NCBI GenBank assembly: GCA_026005055.1 | Contig: BPKI01000001.1 | Span: forward strand, 2,065,290-2,129,289 | DNA from: Lysobacterales bacterium | GTDB taxonomy: Bacteria > Pseudomonadota > Gammaproteobacteria > Xanthomonadales > BPKI01 | Length of the DNA stretch: 64,000 nucleotides | Direction: 5' to 3' | Shown: piece after piece, positions 57,096 to 64,000 of the stretch | How positions within the stretch are numbered: the first letter of the stretch is position 1 | How the letters are laid out: each line of letters starts with the position of its first letter | The notes under the pieces: model-generated | The model's input: the letters and a program-made list of their open reading frames with translations, nothing else | Told to the model about the DNA's origin: nothing | Database searches by the model: none | Program-made: the position numbers and the translations under genes

Positions 57096-58793
57096 TCAGC
57101 CCGCGCTCATGCGCGCGCCGATCACCACCAGCACGAGCAGGAAGCTCACGCTCCAAAGCAGCATGCTGCCGGTGGGCCAGGTGCGGGCCAAGACGCCTTC
57201 CGCGCCGTGGCTGCGCATGAGCCGCGCAGAAAGGCTTGCCACCGCGTCTTTCGCCCCCTGCTCGAGGCGAGCGCGGAGCGCATTGGCGAGCCGCTCGATG
57301 ATCCGATAGAGGCGGCTTGCCGCCACCCGCCAGAACCAATCGGTATCGAGGGTAATGGTGAGCGTGCGCTTCATCCAAGGCAGCATCACGAAGAAGGCAA
57401 GCCCGGCGAAGAGCAGCAGCTGAAGCTGGGTGAGGACGTGTTCTTGGGTGTAGGGGATGTAATCCACCGGGTAGGGCAACAGCCGGTAGAGCAGCGCGGG
57501 GAAGAGGCCGATGAGGAGGCAGAGCGCCGCGAAGAAGATCATCGCAATGCGCATGTTCCAGGGCGCCTCAGGCGGCCTGAGCCCTGAGTCCTTCTGGAAG
57601 AACACGAACCAGGGGAATTTGATCCCGGCGTGGAGGAACACGCCCGCCGAGGCGGCGACGAGCAGGAACCACACCCAGAGGAGGTGCTCATCGCCCGCCG
57701 CCTGAACGATGAGCGATTTGGAAACGAAGCCTGAGGTCAGCGGAAAGGCCGAGATCGACAAGGCGCCGATCACCCCGCAAAGGGTGGTGAGCGGCATGGT
57801 GCGAAACAGACCACCGAGATCGGAGCACTTGCGCTTGCCGGTGGCCGCGAGCACCGCGCCGGCGCTCATGAACAAAAGCGCCTTGTAGAGAATGTGGGTG
57901 AAGGCATGCGCCGCCGCGCCATTGAGCGCCATCTCGGTGCCGATCCCCACCCCGCAGACCATGAAGCCCACCTGGTTGACGATCGAGTACGACAGGATTC
58001 GGCGCATGTCGTTCTCGAGCAGCGCGTAGATGATCCCGTAGAAGATCATCCACAGGCCGACATAGATCAAAAGTTCCGTGCCCGGGAAGAGAAGGATGAG
58101 CGCGAGCACCGCGGTCTTGGTGGTGAAGGCGGAAAGCCAGACCCCACCGGTCGGCGTTGATTCGGGGTAGGCATCGGGCAGCCAGGCCGAGATCGGCGGA
58201 GCAGCGGCATTCACGAGCAGCCCGATCAAGATCATCCAGGTATCGAAGCTCTCGAGACTGAGCGCTCGAATCTCGACCGAGCCGGTATGGATCATCAGGC
58301 CCTCGATGCCGATCTTGAGCACGATACCGCCCACGAGATGCATGATCACGTAGCGGATGCCCGCCCGCCGCGCCGCCTCCGTGCCCCCGCTCCAGATGAC
58401 CACCGTGGAGAAGAGGGCCATGAACTCCCAGAACACGAACATCACGATCAGATCGCCGGCGAAGCTCACGCCGACGGCGCCGGCCGCATAGGCGAGCGCC
58501 GCCGAGAGCTCCCACCACTTGGCATCGCGCAGCGAGAAGATCACCCCGCCGAAGGCCATCAGCGCGAAGATGGTGGCGAAGAGCCGCCTGAGCGGCCCGC
58601 CTTCGACGAGCTGCACCTCGTAGCCGAGGAAGGAGACCGCGAGTCGCACCCCATCCTCGACCTGCCAGATCGCATAAAGCGTGACCAGCGGCGCGAGCAG
58701 GGCGACGACCGGCCGCAGCGCAGGCCGCACGATGGCGACCAGGATCGCCCCGAAGATCAGGAAGAAAGCCGGCGGCAGGATGATCTCAAACAT
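57096..58793 (-). CDS. Third Mrp/Mnh subunit-D-like proton-translocating protein
   Basis: The protein has 565 residues and about 14 membrane helices of the NuoL/M/N-MrpD family. FWEFMALFSTVVIW contains the conserved membrane Glu. In the helix-7 region it reads NAAAPPISAWLPDAYPEST with no Lys where most D subunits have a lysine before P-x-x-x-WLP; STPTGGVWLSAFTTKTAV carries a Lys further on. This is typical of a distinct paralogue group found in multi-D clusters. The long C-terminal segment has one more helix with a lateral helix. It is the last gene of the operon. Confidence 0.85.
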   Translation of the reverse strand: MFEIILPPAFFLIFGAILVAIVRPALRPVVALLAPLVTLYAIWQVEDGVRLAVSFLGYEVQLVEGGPLRRLFATIFALMAFGGVIFSLRDAKWWELSAALAYAAGAVGVSFAGDLIVMFVFWEFMALFSTVVIWSGGTEAARRAGIRYVIMHLVGGIVLKIGIEGLMIHTGSVEIRALSLESFDTWMILIGLLVNAAAPPISAWLPDAYPESTPTGGVWLSAFTTKTAVLALILLFPGTELLIYVGLWMIFYGIIYALLENDMRRILSYSIVNQVGFMVCGVGIGTEMALNGAAAHAFTHILYKALLFMSAGAVLAATGKRKCSDLGGLFRTMPLTTLCGVIGALSISAFPLTSGFVSKSLIVQAAGDEHLLWVWFLLVAASAGVFLHAGIKFPWFVFFQKDSGLRPPEAPWNMRIAMIFFAALCLLIGLFPALLYRLLPYPVDYIPYTQEHVLTQLQLLLFAGLAFFVMLPWMKRTLTITLDTDWFWRVAASRLYRIIERLANALRARLEQGAKDAVASLSARLMRSHGAEGVLARTWPTGSMLLWSVSFLLVLVVIGARMSAG

Positions 58794-59037
58794 CGCGGTC
58801 GTAGTAGTCCTCGGGGCGCTTCAGAAAGACCCCGAGCAGCTTGGCGAAGAGCACCATGCCCACACAGGCGAGGAAGCCATAAGCGGCATGAAAGCCGAAC
58901 AGTCCGTCGATCCCGAAATGGCCGTGCACGGGCGTCCATAACTGCCAGAGCACGACGGCCGCGAGCATCAGCGCGAACACCCGCCACAGCCAGCGGATCG
59001 TGGAGGAGCGCGCCAACCAGTGTTCCTTTTCGTTCAT
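58786..59037 (-). CDS. Small two-helix membrane protein in the Mrp cluster
   Basis: The protein has 83 residues with helices at about 17-35 and 47-67 and a charged C-terminal tail (KRPEDYYDRDV). It overlaps both neighbours: the start by 4 bp with the second D gene, the end by 8 bp with the third. The spacing makes it a real operon member. I do not recognise a named family; it may stabilise the third D subunit. Confidence 0.75.
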   Translation of the reverse strand: MNEKEHWLARSSTIRWLWRVFALMLAAVVLWQLWTPVHGHFGIDGLFGFHAAYGFLACVGMVLFAKLLGVFLKRPEDYYDRDV

Positions 59038-60503
59038 CGGCTCTTGCCCACCAATCCGGATTCGAGCTCGACCACCGGACCGTTGTAGAAGAAGAAGAGC
59101 AGCGTGAGCAGCGCCGTGGTCGAGAGCGCTGCCACCATCGGCCAGGGCGCCTCGCCATGCGGCTTCGCAGGCGGCTGGTCTTCCTCGCGGAAGAAGGCGC
59201 GGAAAATCACGGGCAGGAAGTAGGCGGCGTTGAGGCCGGTGGAGAGGGCCAGCACCGTGAGCACGAAGTAATCATCGAGCTGGAAGGCGCCGGCGATGAT
59301 GTACCACTTGGAGACGAAGCCCGCCGTTGGCGGCACGCCGATCATGCTGAGCGCCCCGATCGCGAAAGCGGTCATGGTGATCGGCATGCGCCGCCCGATG
59401 CCGCGCAACTGGGAAAGCTCCGTCTTCTTGCTGGCGACGTAGATCGCACCCGCCGTGAAGAACAAGGTGATCTTGCCGAAGGCGTGGGCGATGATGTGCA
59501 GCGCCGCACCGATCTCGGAGAAGGAGGTCAGCACCAGGGTTGCGAGCACCACGTAGCTCAGCTGCCCCACCGTCGAGTAGGCGAGCATGCGCTTGATGTT
59601 GCTCTGCCGAAGCGCCACCAGCGAGGCGGCGACGATGGTGAAGCCAGCGAGATAGACGAGCATCCGCTCGGCCGGCACCTGGCCGAGCATCTCGGTGCCG
59701 AAGACGTAGAGCACGACTTTGACGATGGCGAAGACCCCCGCCTTGACCACCGCCACCGCATGCAGCAAAGCCGATACCGGCGTGGGAGCGACCATCGCCG
59801 CCGGCAACCAGCGATGCACGGGCATCACCGCCGCCTTGGCGGCGCCGAGCACGAAAAGGGCGAGCAAAAGCACGGTGATGAGCGGGTCGAGATCGCGCGG
59901 CAGAATCCCGCCCAAACGGAAATCCAGGGTGCCGGCGAGGGCGTAGGTCCAGACGATGGCCGGCAAGAGGAACACGAACGAGGTGGTGATGAGGATCATC
60001 AAATAAACGCGCGCCCCCATCCGCGCCTCCTCGTTTTCCTTGTGCGCGACCAGCGGATAGGTGGCGAGCGTGAGCACCTCGTAGAAGATGAACAAGGTGA
60101 GGAGATTGGCGGCGAAGGCGATGCCCATCGCCGCTCCCAGCGAGATCGCGAAGCAGACGTAAAAGCGGGTCTGGTGCTTCTCGTTCAGGCCCCGCATGTA
60201 GCCGATCGAGTAGACCGAGGTCACGATCCAAAGCCCGCTGGCGAGAAGCGCGAAGAGGATCGACAGCGGCTCGGTGTGGAACGCGATCGACAAGCCCGGG
60301 AAGAGCTCGATCAGCCGGGCCTCGATCGGTTCTCCGCGAAGGAAGGCCAGAAGGACCATCAGCACGGAGGCGAACAGCGCCCCGGAGGTGAGGAGGCTTG
60401 CGCTCTCGCGCAGGTTCGGATGGCGGCTGAGCACGGCGATGATGAGGAGCGCCCCGAGGTAAGGGATGGCCAGCGCCGCCTGAAGCCAGCTCGCGCCGCT
60501 CAT
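59034..60503 (-). CDS. mnhD: Second Mrp/Mnh subunit-D paralogue
   Basis: The protein has 489 residues with about 14 helices. LFIFYEVLTLATYPLV contains the key Glu; GAAKAAVMPVHRWLPAAM contains the helix-7 Lys; NIKRMLAYSTVGQLSYV is the broken-helix motif with Lys. It should move protons in the antiporter. It overlaps the first D gene and the small gene by 4 bp each. Confidence 0.9.
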   Translation of the reverse strand: MSGASWLQAALAIPYLGALLIIAVLSRHPNLRESASLLTSGALFASVLMVLLAFLRGEPIEARLIELFPGLSIAFHTEPLSILFALLASGLWIVTSVYSIGYMRGLNEKHQTRFYVCFAISLGAAMGIAFAANLLTLFIFYEVLTLATYPLVAHKENEEARMGARVYLMILITTSFVFLLPAIVWTYALAGTLDFRLGGILPRDLDPLITVLLLALFVLGAAKAAVMPVHRWLPAAMVAPTPVSALLHAVAVVKAGVFAIVKVVLYVFGTEMLGQVPAERMLVYLAGFTIVAASLVALRQSNIKRMLAYSTVGQLSYVVLATLVLTSFSEIGAALHIIAHAFGKITLFFTAGAIYVASKKTELSQLRGIGRRMPITMTAFAIGALSMIGVPPTAGFVSKWYIIAGAFQLDDYFVLTVLALSTGLNAAYFLPVIFRAFFREEDQPPAKPHGEAPWPMVAALSTTALLTLLFFFYNGPVVELESGLVGKSR

Positions 60504-61972
60504 GGCGTACCTCCGAGACTTTGGGCCGCAAGTTCGGCGAGCCCGACCGTGAGCCTGGTGTCGATGCCGAACCAGAAGTTGGCGATGACCAGCACCCAGG
60601 TCGGAATCAAGAGCGAAAGCGGCGCCTCGCAGCGTTCATCGCTCTCTCCCTTCTCGAACCAGGCGACCTCGATCACCCGCCCGATGTAGATCACGGCGAG
60701 CAGCGAGCCGATCACGATCACCGCGACGATCGGCCAGAAGCCGAGCTCGATCGCGGCGAGCACCAGATACCACTTGCTCACGAAGCCGACCGTCAGCGGC
60801 ACCCCGATCAGGCTCAAACCCGCTGCCACGAAGGCCGCCATCGTCCAGGGCATCCGTCTTCCGATGCCTCGCCACTGGTGCAAACGGCTGGTGCCGACGC
60901 GATAGACCAAGGCGCCCAAGGCCATGAACAGCGCGCCCTTCATCAGGGCGTGGTTGAACACGTGCAAAAGCGCCGCCGCCAGGCCGAGGGAGCTCGCCAT
61001 GCCGATACCGAGCACCATGTAGCCGATCTGCGCGACCGAGGAGTAGGCGAGCATGCGCTTGACCTTGTTCTGACCGATCGCGACCAAGGAGGTGCTCAAC
61101 AGACCCACCACCGCGAGAGGAATGAGCAGCCAGGCAAGGGGCATCTCGCGGTAGGAAAAATCGGCGCCGAAGATGCCGTAAACGAAGCGGATCAAGAGAT
61201 AAACCGCCACCTTCGTGGAGGAGGCCGCAAGCAGCGCGGTGACCGCGCTCGGCGCGTAGGTGTAGGCATTGGGAAGCCAGAGGTGGAGCGGAAAGAGCGC
61301 GATCTTCATGCACAGACCGACCACGATGAACGCAAAGGCGGTATGTGCAGCCCGCGTCTCGGCCACCTCCGGGATGCGCGCGGCGAGATCGGCCATGTTG
61401 AGGGTGCCGGTCAAGGCGTAGAGCAGGCCGATGCCGATGAGATAAAAGGTCGCGCCGACCGTGCCGATGATCAGGTAGGAGAAGGCCGCGGTGAGCGCCT
61501 TGCGATCCTTGCCGCTCGCCACCAGGGTGTAGGAGGCCAGGGAAGAGATTTCGAGGAACACGAAGACATTGAAGGCATCGCCCGTGACCGCGATCCCGAG
61601 CTGACCGGCGAGGAAAAGCAAAAGCGCGGCATAGAAGAGAGGGCTCTTTTCCTCGCCCAGCTCGCGCTTCACCGAGGGTCCGGCGAAGGGGAAAACCGCG
61701 GCCGCGACCGCGCCGATCAGCACCATGAGCAGCGCGTTGGCGGCATCGAGGCGGTATTCGATGCCCCATGGCGGTTCCCAGCCGCCCATCGGGTAACTGA
61801 GGACCTCTCCGCCAAGCGCGCGAAGCGCGAGCGCGAGGCTTGCGGCGAACACCAACCAGGCGATGCCGGTGGCGAGCAGCCACGGCTTGCGCCCCGGCGG
61901 CAGCAGCACCGCCACCGCCGCGGCGAGCAGTGGCAGAACCACAGGCAGCGCCACGAGATTGTGCGCGATCAT
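60500..61972 (-). CDS. mnhD: First Mrp/Mnh subunit D
   Basis: The protein has 490 residues. FVFLEISSLASYTLVA carries the Glu; CMKIALFPLHLWLPNAYTYA carries the Lys; NKVKRMLAYSSVAQIGYM and HALMKGALFMALGALVY follow. Of the three D paralogues it is closest to standard MrpD. It directly follows mnhC with a 4-bp overlap (ATGA). Confidence 0.93.
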   Translation of the reverse strand: MIAHNLVALPVVLPLLAAAVAVLLPPGRKPWLLATGIAWLVFAASLALALRALGGEVLSYPMGGWEPPWGIEYRLDAANALLMVLIGAVAAAVFPFAGPSVKRELGEEKSPLFYAALLLFLAGQLGIAVTGDAFNVFVFLEISSLASYTLVASGKDRKALTAAFSYLIIGTVGATFYLIGIGLLYALTGTLNMADLAARIPEVAETRAAHTAFAFIVVGLCMKIALFPLHLWLPNAYTYAPSAVTALLAASSTKVAVYLLIRFVYGIFGADFSYREMPLAWLLIPLAVVGLLSTSLVAIGQNKVKRMLAYSSVAQIGYMVLGIGMASSLGLAAALLHVFNHALMKGALFMALGALVYRVGTSRLHQWRGIGRRMPWTMAAFVAAGLSLIGVPLTVGFVSKWYLVLAAIELGFWPIVAVIVIGSLLAVIYIGRVIEVAWFEKGESDERCEAPLSLLIPTWVLVIANFWFGIDTRLTVGLAELAAQSLGGTP

Positions 61973-62325
61973 CCCTCGGCGTCCTCCTTGAGCCGAATCT
62001 CGTCCTCCTCCACCGTGCCGAAGGCCTCGCGGATGCGGACCACGAGCGCGAGGCCGAGCGCGAGGGTAGCCACACCGACCACGATCGCAGTCAGAATCAG
62101 CACGTGCGGCAACGGGTTGCTATAGAGCGTCACGCCTTCGGTGAGGATCGGCACGCTACCGCCTGAGACGTAGCCGATGCTGATGTAGAGCATGAACACG
62201 GACACCTGGAAAATGCCGAGCCCGATCAGCTTCTTCACCAGGTTGTCGCGGGCGATGACGGTGTAGAAGCCGAGCATCATCAGCACCACGACCACGATGT
62301 AGTTGTAGTGGCCGAGCAGGTTCAC
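61969..62325 (-). CDS. mnhC: Na+/H+ antiporter subunit C
   Basis: The protein has 118 residues and three helices, NuoK-like. The hallmark NPLPHVLILTAIVVGVA is present in the third helix. The start is GTG 62325, overlapping the mnhB stop (GTGA). The C-terminal tail is acidic. It is a small structural subunit of the Mrp complex. Confidence 0.92.
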   Translation of the reverse strand: MNLLGHYNYIVVVVLMMLGFYTVIARDNLVKKLIGLGIFQVSVFMLYISIGYVSGGSVPILTEGVTLYSNPLPHVLILTAIVVGVATLALGLALVVRIREAFGTVEEDEIRLKEDAEG

Positions 62326-62750
62326 TGCGCCTCCGGCTTCTGCCGCCCCGCGAATGCGTAGAAGATGAGCAGCATCACGGAGGCGACGGTGAAAAGCACA
62401 CCGAGCTCGATCAGGATGATGCCCAAGTGCTGGCCCTTGACCGGATCCGCGGCGAGCACGCCGTAGTGCAGGAATTCCCCGCCGAAGAGCATGCCCGCCA
62501 CCCCGGTCCCGCCATAGAGCAGCACGCCGCCGGCGGCGATCGCTTTCAATACGCCCGGCCGAGCGATCGGGCGCGTCTTGTTGAGCCCGAAGATCAGGGC
62601 ATGGAGGATGAAGGCCGAGGCCACCAGCACGCCCGCCTGGAAGCCGCCTCCCGGGCTCACCTCACCATGGAAGTGCACATAAAGCCCATAGACCAGGATC
62701 AGAGGGATCAGGAATTTGGCGACGACCCTGAGGATCAGGTGATGGCTCAT
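62322..62750 (-). CDS. mnhB: Na+/H+ antiporter subunit B
   Basis: The protein has 142 residues and four helices. GEVSPGGGFQAGVLVASAF is the diagnostic MnhB motif, followed by LLYGGTGVAG and HLGIILIELGVLFTVASVM. It overlaps mnhC and the DUF4040 gene by 4 bp each. Confidence 0.93.
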   Translation of the reverse strand: MSHHLILRVVAKFLIPLILVYGLYVHFHGEVSPGGGFQAGVLVASAFILHALIFGLNKTRPIARPGVLKAIAAGGVLLYGGTGVAGMLFGGEFLHYGVLAADPVKGQHLGIILIELGVLFTVASVMLLIFYAFAGRQKPEAQ

Positions 62751-63298
62751 AGACCCCGCTCCTTGCGCTGCCGATGGCGCTTGCGCCCGCCGAGGAGGAG
62801 CATCACGCCCACGCCCGCGGCGAAGATCACCACCACCTCGCCGAAGGTATCGAAGCCGCGGTAGCTTGCCAGCACCGACGCGACCACGTTGGGGATGCCG
62901 ATCTCCTCCCCACTTTTTTCGAGGTACCGCGGCACGACGTGGTGGTTGGGAGGGTTGGCCGGATCCCCGAAAGGCGGCAGATCGAAGGTGCCCCAGATGA
63001 GGGAGGCACCGGTCACCACCACGATCGCGAGCGGCAGGAAGTTCGATCGCCGCCGCGCTCGTTCCTCGGTACCGATCAGCGAAAGTGCCGCGACCAGCAG
63101 GACCGTGGACACCCCCGCACCCACCGCCGCCTCGGTGAAGGCGACGTCAGCGGCATCCATGATCAGGAACAAACCTGCCGAGAGCAGGCTGAACATGCCA
63201 AAGAGCATGGCGCCGGCGAAGAGGTCGCGCCCGCGCGCGACCGCAAGGGCGACCACGATCAGGAAGGCAAAGAGGACGACGTCGATCAGGCTATCCAT
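62747..63298 (-). CDS. DUF4040/MbhD-MbhE-type subunit, equivalent to the MrpA C-terminal part
   Basis: The start is ATG 63298 (183 residues). The first ~80 residues are a DUF4040 domain (MDAADVAFTEAAVGAGVST). The second part (about 85-175) matches MbhE, with NVVASVLASYRGFDTFGEV. In classic Mrp these pieces form the C-terminal end of the large MrpA; here they stand alone and no full-length MrpA is seen. It lies between mnhG and mnhB. Confidence 0.88.
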   Translation of the reverse strand: MDSLIDVVLFAFLIVVALAVARGRDLFAGAMLFGMFSLLSAGLFLIMDAADVAFTEAAVGAGVSTVLLVAALSLIGTEERARRRSNFLPLAIVVVTGASLIWGTFDLPPFGDPANPPNHHVVPRYLEKSGEEIGIPNVVASVLASYRGFDTFGEVVVIFAAGVGVMLLLGGRKRHRQRKERGL

Positions 63299-63608
63299 GC
63301 GGATCCTCCCGCCGCTTCCAGGGTTTGAGCCCACCGTGCAAGGCCGCTTTGGCGAGCGCATGGCTGGCGGTTGGGCTGGTGAAAAGCACGAAGAAGAAGA
63401 TCAAGGCGAGCTTGAGCGTGGCCTGCCAGTCGCCGAAAAGGCAGGCAAGCCCGCTCAAGAACAGACCGGTGGCCAGAGTGTCGGTGACGCCAGCCGCATG
63501 CAGGCGGGTGAAAAAGTCCGGAAAGCGCAGTACGCCGATGCCTCCCACCAATCCGAGGAGCGCGCCGAGGACCAGCAAGATCACCCCGAGCCACTCGATG
63601 CCACTCAT
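63291..63608 (-). CDS. mnhG: Na+/H+ antiporter subunit G
   Basis: The protein has 105 residues and three helices. GGIGVLRFPDFFTRLHAAGVTDT is shown in part as RFPDFFTRLHAAG, the MnhG motif. Overlaps with mnhF (4 bp) and the DUF4040 gene (8 bp) show a tight operon. Confidence 0.92.
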   Translation of the reverse strand: MSGIEWLGVILLVLGALLGLVGGIGVLRFPDFFTRLHAAGVTDTLATGLFLSGLACLFGDWQATLKLALIFFFVLFTSPTASHALAKAALHGGLKPWKRREDPHG

Positions 63609-63904
63609 CCCTCGTCTCCCTCTTCCGCGTGCGGATGGCCGAGGCTTCCGTATTCGAAGTATTTGAGGACCGCGATCACCCCGATGAAGTTGATCAAGGC
63701 ATAGAGAAGCGCGATGTCGAGGTAATCGCTGCGCCCTGAACGCGCGGCGAGCAGGGCGATGAGGAGCACGGTCTTGGTCCCGAACATGTTGACCGCGAGG
63801 ATGCGGTCATACACCGTCGGCCCGAGCAACCCGCGCGCGAGCGCCATCGCCATGGTCGCCAGCACCGCGAGGCCGACGAGAAGCAAAACCGAAGCGATGC
63901 TCAC
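63605..63904 (-). CDS. mnhF: Na+/H+ antiporter subunit F
   Basis: The protein has 99 residues and three helices: LLLVGLAVLATMAMALAR, a GPTVYDRILAVNMFGTKTV motif that marks MnhF, and YLDIALLYALINFIGVIAV. The start is GTG 63904, overlapping the mnhE stop (GTGA). Confidence 0.92.
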   Translation of the reverse strand: MSIASVLLLVGLAVLATMAMALARGLLGPTVYDRILAVNMFGTKTVLLIALLAARSGRSDYLDIALLYALINFIGVIAVLKYFEYGSLGHPHAEEGDEG

Positions 63905-64000
63905 CGCCCCTCCTCCACGTCGCGGGGGATGCGGCGATCCATGACCCCCGAGGCCGCCTCCTCTGCGATTTCGCGGGTCAGGCCGTGCACGCGGAAGCGC
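63901..64000 (-). CDS. mnhE: Na+/H+ antiporter subunit E, 3' end only
   Basis: Only the last 32 codons are inside the window, ending at TGA 63901-63903. They encode a hydrophilic tail (LTREIAEEAASGVMDRRI). The identification rests on the position before mnhF and the overlap; the sequence alone is too short to prove it. Confidence 0.6.
   Translation of the reverse strand, partial: RFRVHGLTREIAEEAASGVMDRRIPRDVEEGR

Noticed and set aside
58287-60689. 800-codon plus-strand frame rich in His, Asp, Glu and Arg
   Set aside because: It is the mirror image of two membrane-protein genes: hydrophobic codons read on the opposite strand give charged residues.
57096-64000. Respiratory complex I or membrane-bound hydrogenase operon
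   Set aside because: The NuoL/M/N-like proteins come with MnhB, C, F and G signatures, and no hydrogenase or NADH-binding subunits are present in the window.

Overview
This 64 kb window comes from a free-living, high-GC gammaproteobacterium. The evidence is the set of gammaproteobacterial gene neighbourhoods: hflK-hflC-DUF2065-purA, gspG-N next to nudE-cysQ-mazG, gshB-tonB-yqgE-ruvX-pyrR-pyrB, ftsY/rsmD, asmA-mutY-yggX, and a Pseudomonas/Xanthomonas-type pilG-H-I-J-chpA-B-C operon. A Chromatiales- or Lysobacterales-like host is plausible, but I cannot name a genus. Coding density is high, and most neighbouring genes overlap by 4 bp (ATGA or GTGA). No rRNA, tRNA, CRISPR array, transposase or integrase was recognised.

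Layout. 1-909: 3' part of a CorA-type ion channel. 1087-11530 (minus): a compound defence locus. A type I restriction-modification system (hsdM, hsdS, hsdR) is interleaved with a DUF4143 ATPase, a complete DarT/DarG DNA ADP-ribosylation toxin-antitoxin pair, and a winged-helix/nucleotidyltransferase protein. hsdS is broken by three single-base frame changes. 11969-16305 (minus): purA, a DUF2065 gene, hflC, hflK and a P-loop kinase. 16341-20455: DUF502 protein, glutaredoxin, serine dehydratase, and a secreted DUF11 protein with a CTERM-like tail and a clear terminator. 20698-25472: prfC, then mazG, cysQ, nudE and an inositol-monophosphatase-family gene. 25469-30679 (minus): type II secretion genes gspN to gspG. 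30739-32825: bioA, rsmE. 32830-45528 (minus): the Pil-Chp chemosensory operon with a recognisable sigma70-like promoter. Its ChpA kinase carries a 46-unit EEPVVA repeat and a one-base frame break inside the repeat. 45817-50093: glutathione, TonB, YqgE, RuvX and pyrimidine genes. 50065-57095: rsmD, ftsY, asmA-like, mutY, yggX, a lipoprotein, a rhomboid protease, thpR and a beta-CASP ribonuclease. 57096-64000 (minus): a Mrp/Mnh-type Na+/H+ antiporter operon with three subunit-D paralogues, cut off inside mnhE at the window end.

How the genes work together. The defence locus combines DNA modification and cleavage with an abortive-type toxin. The darT start overlaps the hsdS stop, which suggests translational coupling. 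In the Pil-Chp operon, PilJ signals through PilI and ChpA to the response regulators PilG and PilH. No PilK methyltransferase gene is present, and the ChpB methylesterase looks degenerate, so adaptation by receptor methylation may have been lost. The Mrp locus points to Na+ or alkaline pH homeostasis. The single-base frame breaks in hsdS and chpA could be real (decay or phase variation) or sequencing errors; reads would be needed to decide.
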